Made by a program: the position numbers and the translations under genes. Below, piece by piece: positions 61,161 to 64,000 of a stretch of 64,000 nt of DNA. The notes below the pieces were generated by a model, which was not told the origin of the DNA, searched no databases, and was given only the letters and a program-made list of their open reading frames with translations. Location: the NCBI GenBank assembly GCA_910577015.1, contig CAJTKU010000004.1, positions 204,776 to 268,775 of the forward strand, read 5' to 3'. Origin of the DNA: an uncultured Lachnospiraceae bacterium. GTDB lineage: Bacteria > Bacillota > Clostridia > Lachnospirales > Lachnospiraceae. The stretch's first letter is position 1. Each line of letters starts with the position of its first letter.

Positions 61161-61691
61161 ATGCGGCGTTTACTTATTGTGATTGATATGCAGAATGATT
61201 TTATAGACGGCAGCCTTGGCACGAAAGAAGCGCAGGCCATCGTGCCGGCGGTTGTGAAAAAGATAAGGGAATTTGATGGCACGGTACTGTTTACGAGAGA
61301 TACCCACGGAGAAAACTATTTACAGACGGCGGAAGGAAAGAAGCTTCCCGTTAAACACTGTATAAAAGGAACAAAAGGCTGGGAACTGCAGGAAGAAATT
61401 GAAGCCCTCAGGGTGGAGAAAGACGCGGCAGTTTTTGATAAGGGCACTTTCGGTTCAAAGGATTTGGCGGAGTATATCAGTGAAAGCGTCCAAAGTACAG
61501 GCAGCATCGATTCCATTGTCCTGTGCGGGCTTTGCACGGATATCTGCGTGATTTCCAACGCACTGCTTTTGAAAGCATATATGCCGGAAGTACCCATAGC
61601 GGTCGACAGCGCGTGCTGTGCCGGCGTCACCGTGGAAAGTCATGAAAATGCGCTGAAAGCCATGGCAATGTGCCAGATTGAAATTGCATAA
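61161..61691 (+). CDS. Isochorismatase-family hydrolase, nicotinamidase-like
   Basis: A 176-residue cysteine hydrolase. The catalytic triad is probably Asp9 (IDMQNDF), Lys94 (FDKGTF) and Cys129 (GLCTDICV). The short length and the TDxCV motif are like nicotinamidase (PncA), which would return nicotinamide to NAD synthesis, a reasonable partner for the NAD-linked Rnf operon just upstream. The metal-binding Asp-x-His of PncA is seen only as RDTH. Substrate not certain. It follows rnfB by 33 bp. Confidence 0.8.
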   Translation: MRRLLIVIDMQNDFIDGSLGTKEAQAIVPAVVKKIREFDGTVLFTRDTHGENYLQTAEGKKLPVKHCIKGTKGWELQEEIEALRVEKDAAVFDKGTFGSKDLAEYISESVQSTGSIDSIVLCGLCTDICVISNALLLKAYMPEVPIAVDSACCAGVTVESHENALKAMAMCQIEIA

Positions 61692-61798
61692 GGGAAGATG
61701 GGGTAAATAATTTTCATTATAGTATCATAATTTTAGGTTATATAGCATTTGTCAGGGGATTGAAGTAAAATATTTACAAATGCAGGAAAGGATGGACT

Positions 61799-63817
61799 AT
61801 GATGAAAAAGTATACATGGAAAAAAGCATCGGCTCTTTTACTGGCAATGGCATTGCTGTTGTCAGCATGTCAAAGCGGGCAGCCAGCGCGGGGGGAAGAA
61901 ACAACACCTTCTACACAGGAAACAGGGACTGTTTCCGAACCGGTTACGGATGCAGCAGAGGGAGAAGTGGACAAATCCGTCTATATGAATCCGGAAGCGG
62001 ATGTGGAAGACAGGATTGCAGCGCTTCTTGCCCAGATGACACTGGAAGAAAAGGCAGCCCAGATGGTGCAGGCGGAACAGAGCGGACTTAGCACGGATGC
62101 CGTTACCAAATACGGAATCGGCTCAGTGCTCAGCGGTGGGGGCAGCGCACCCCTTGAGGGAAACAGCGCCGAAAACTGGCAGGCGCGTATCAATGAGTTA
62201 AAACAGGCGGCCCTTGACAGCAGGCTGGGCATTCCCCTTCTTTACGGCGTGGATGCCGTTCACGGCAACAACAACGTCTTTGGGGCAACGGTATTCCCCC
62301 ACAATATCGGACTTGGAGCCGCAAACAATGAAGAACTGATTACACGGATAGGAGAAATCACAGCTTCCGAAGTCAGGGCTGTGGGAATCCAGTGGACCTT
62401 TGCGCCTACCCTTGGCAATCCCCAGAATGAGAGATGGGGCAGGACTTACGAATGTTTCAGCGAGAGGGCAGAGGATGTCGCAGGACTTGGCGCAGCATAC
62501 ATACGCGGTTTTCAGGGAACATTTGACAGCAACGGATACATGGATGAGAAACATGTCATTGCCTGTGCAAAGCACTTTATCGGGGAAGGATATACGGAAG
62601 AAGGCATCAATCAGGGAAATGTGGCAATGAGCGCAGAGGAATTTGACGCTTTGCTTGCAAGCGGCATTTTGGACCCATATACCAACGCCGTCAATGAAAA
62701 TGTGCTTACATTCATGGTATCGTATAACAGTGTGGATGGTTTAAAGTGCCACGAAAACTATCATTTGATACAGGAAGTGCTGAAGGATGAAATGGGCTTT
62801 AAGGGTCTGGTAGTCAGCGATTACAACGGTGTTCAGCAAGTATCGGGGGCAACCTATAAGGACCAGGTGGAACTGGCGGTTAATGCCGGAATAGACTTGC
62901 TGATGGAGCCTTACGGCTGGGAAATGTGTATACAGTTTCTGGTAGAACTGGTGGAAGAAGGCAGGATACCGGAGGCAAGGATTGACGACGCAGTAAGCAG
63001 AATCCTGCGGGTGAAGTTTACGGCAGGGCTTTTTGAAGAAGAAATCGGAAGCGCTGCGGAACAGGAATGTCTGGCTGCATTTGGCAGTGAAGAACACAGG
63101 GAAGTGGCAAGGCAGGCAGTAAGGGAGAGCCTAGTCCTTCTGAAAAATGACATGGTAGGTGAAACGACAGCCATAAATGCATTACAGGATTGTAAAAATA
63201 TTGTTGTTTCCGGACAGAAAGCATTTGATATCGGAAGCCAGTGCGGCGGTTGGACTATCTCTTGGGAAGGCAGAAGCGGCAAAACAACGTTGGGAACCAC
63301 CATCATAGAAGGTCTTGCAAAACAGGTGGGGGAGGATGTAAAGCTGTCCCACAATGTAGATGGAAATGTGAGCAGTGAATATGATGCCGTGATTGTAGTG
63401 GTAGGGGAAAACCCGTACGTGGAAACCGGCGGTGACAGGAAAGCTGAGAATCTCACTGTATCCATAAAGGACCAGGAACTTCTGGAAGCTTTGCGGGTAA
63501 GCCTGGACGCCCTTCCCGACAGGGAGAACACCCCGGTTATTGCGGTTATTATTGCAGGACGTCCCATCAATATCACAGAATATATGGATATGTTTGATGC
63601 CGTAGTTATGGCATGGCTTCCCGGAACGGAAGGAGAAGGCGTTGCAGATGTGCTTCTCGGTGATTATGATTTTACTGGTACTTTAAAATATACTTGGATG
63701 AAGTCCCCGCTGGACATTGAGAAAAAGCAGGAAGAAGGAAATGAAGATTTGGTGCTTTTCCCCTATGGACACGGCCTTAAAAAGGATGGTTCCGGTATAC
63801 TTGGGGATATAGAATAA
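61799..63817 (+). CDS. Glycoside hydrolase family 3 lipoprotein (beta-glucosidase type)
   Basis: A 672-residue secreted lipoprotein. The signal ends in the lipobox LSAC. The GH3 barrel has PLLYGVDAVHGNN, TFAPTLGNPQNERWGRTYE, CAKHFIGEG and the nucleophile Asp341 in VVSDYNGV. The second alpha/beta domain (LVLLKND ... IAGRPINITEYMDMFDAVVM, AWLPGTEGEGVADVL) closes the active site. The order is that of BglX/ExoP-type beta-glucosidases, so it probably releases glucose from beta-glucans or oligosaccharides at the cell surface. The fibronectin-III-like C-terminal domain of larger members is missing. Confidence 0.93.
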   Translation: MMKKYTWKKASALLLAMALLLSACQSGQPARGEETTPSTQETGTVSEPVTDAAEGEVDKSVYMNPEADVEDRIAALLAQMTLEEKAAQMVQAEQSGLSTDAVTKYGIGSVLSGGGSAPLEGNSAENWQARINELKQAALDSRLGIPLLYGVDAVHGNNNVFGATVFPHNIGLGAANNEELITRIGEITASEVRAVGIQWTFAPTLGNPQNERWGRTYECFSERAEDVAGLGAAYIRGFQGTFDSNGYMDEKHVIACAKHFIGEGYTEEGINQGNVAMSAEEFDALLASGILDPYTNAVNENVLTFMVSYNSVDGLKCHENYHLIQEVLKDEMGFKGLVVSDYNGVQQVSGATYKDQVELAVNAGIDLLMEPYGWEMCIQFLVELVEEGRIPEARIDDAVSRILRVKFTAGLFEEEIGSAAEQECLAAFGSEEHREVARQAVRESLVLLKNDMVGETTAINALQDCKNIVVSGQKAFDIGSQCGGWTISWEGRSGKTTLGTTIIEGLAKQVGEDVKLSHNVDGNVSSEYDAVIVVVGENPYVETGGDRKAENLTVSIKDQELLEALRVSLDALPDRENTPVIAVIIAGRPINITEYMDMFDAVVMAWLPGTEGEGVADVLLGDYDFTGTLKYTWMKSPLDIEKKQEEGNEDLVLFPYGHGLKKDGSGILGDIE

Positions 63818-63827
63818 ATTAAGAGAT

Positions 63828-63877
63828 AAAGAGTGTGTTCCGAAAGAAAATTCATATTTTCGGAACACACTCTTTTT
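63828..63877 (+). terminator. Terminator after the GH3 gene
   Basis: An 18-bp perfect stem (63828-63845 with 63858-63875) and a short T run. Confidence 0.85.
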
Positions 63878-63905
63878 ATGTTATATCATACTGAAATGTA
63901 TAGGG

Positions 63906-64000
63906 TTTCCGCATTTGCATTGCGGCAGCCGGGGCGTGCATTTGATTCCAAAAAGGACCGTGTAAAAACGCCGGCATTTGGATGCTGTATTTTAGCATCC
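63906..64000. repeat. Large palindromic element, family B, second copy cut by the window edge
   Basis: Shares with the complete copy TTTCCGCA, GCGGCAG, TTGATTCCA, AAAGGACCGTGTAAAAAC, CCGG and the TGTATTTT loop region. Its tip hairpin is GGATGCT-GTATTTT-AGCATCC (63980-64000), with different stem bases but the same loop as the first copy. The right half is outside the window. Confidence 0.85.

Overview
The window looks like chromosomal DNA of a Gram-positive, probably anaerobic Clostridia member. Lachnospiraceae is my inference from three things: several protein families that I associate with that group (a DUF5688-type protein, a CmpB-like membrane protein, a very long fused CoA-dehydratase activase), a six-gene Rnf complex, and a Na+-pumping decarboxylase cluster. 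Strong AGGAGG-type ribosome binding sites and TTGACA/TATAAT promoters fit this. Almost every gene is on the + strand. Only three stand-alone genes are on the minus strand: the activase, an acidic lipoprotein and an RNase H-like exonuclease. No phage, insertion sequence, CRISPR array or rRNA was seen.

Layout. 1-2.6 kb: end of shikimate kinase, aroQ, efp and a DUF5688-type gene. 2.6-9 kb: tRNA-Arg(CCG) inside a 15-bp inverted repeat, an SH3b surface protein, an oxidoreductase, gdhA and a membrane protein, with two copies of a structured repeat (family A) at the ends of the last two genes. 9-18 kb: rluF-like, ligA, a response regulator / ABC exporter / histidine kinase module, a cation:proton antiporter, metA (acetyl type) and a Fic protein. 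18-22.5 kb: the 1407-residue activase on the minus strand. 22.5-33 kb: a rhomboid-like protein with a zinc ribbon, a truncated sigma-like protein, an M16C peptidase, a DUF4349 lipoprotein, era-yqzL-recO, a lipoprotein and glyS. 34-42.8 kb: alaS, rpsU, a CmpB-like protein, two D-Ala-D-Ala carboxypeptidases, a metallophosphoesterase and scpAB.

42.8-48.3 kb is an operon for a biotin-dependent Na+ pump or transcarboxylase: an acyl-CoA carboxyltransferase, an OadG-like lipoprotein, a biotin carrier, an OadB-type pump and an OadA-type carboxyltransferase. A near-consensus cre site sits at its promoter. 48.6-54.8 kb: tetR, rpiR, a BaiN/HI0933-type flavoprotein, cmk, ispH, rpsA and cheR. 56-61 kb: rnfCDGEAB, a ferredoxin:NAD+ oxidoreductase that pumps ions. 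It is followed by an isochorismatase-family hydrolase and a GH3 beta-glucosidase-type lipoprotein. The Rnf complex and the decarboxylase cluster could both build an ion gradient, which the antiporter could exchange.

The most unusual signals are non-coding. Family B is a 176-bp near-perfect palindrome at 48370-48545, with a diverged copy cut by the right window edge at 63906. Family A is a three-way-junction repeat at 7147-7256 and 8921-9026. In both families the two copies differ by compensatory changes that keep the base pairing, so the folded shape appears to be conserved. Other points of note are the inverted repeat around the tRNA, two carboxypeptidase genes that start inside terminator-like hairpins, and a cysteine-rich tail on RnfE.
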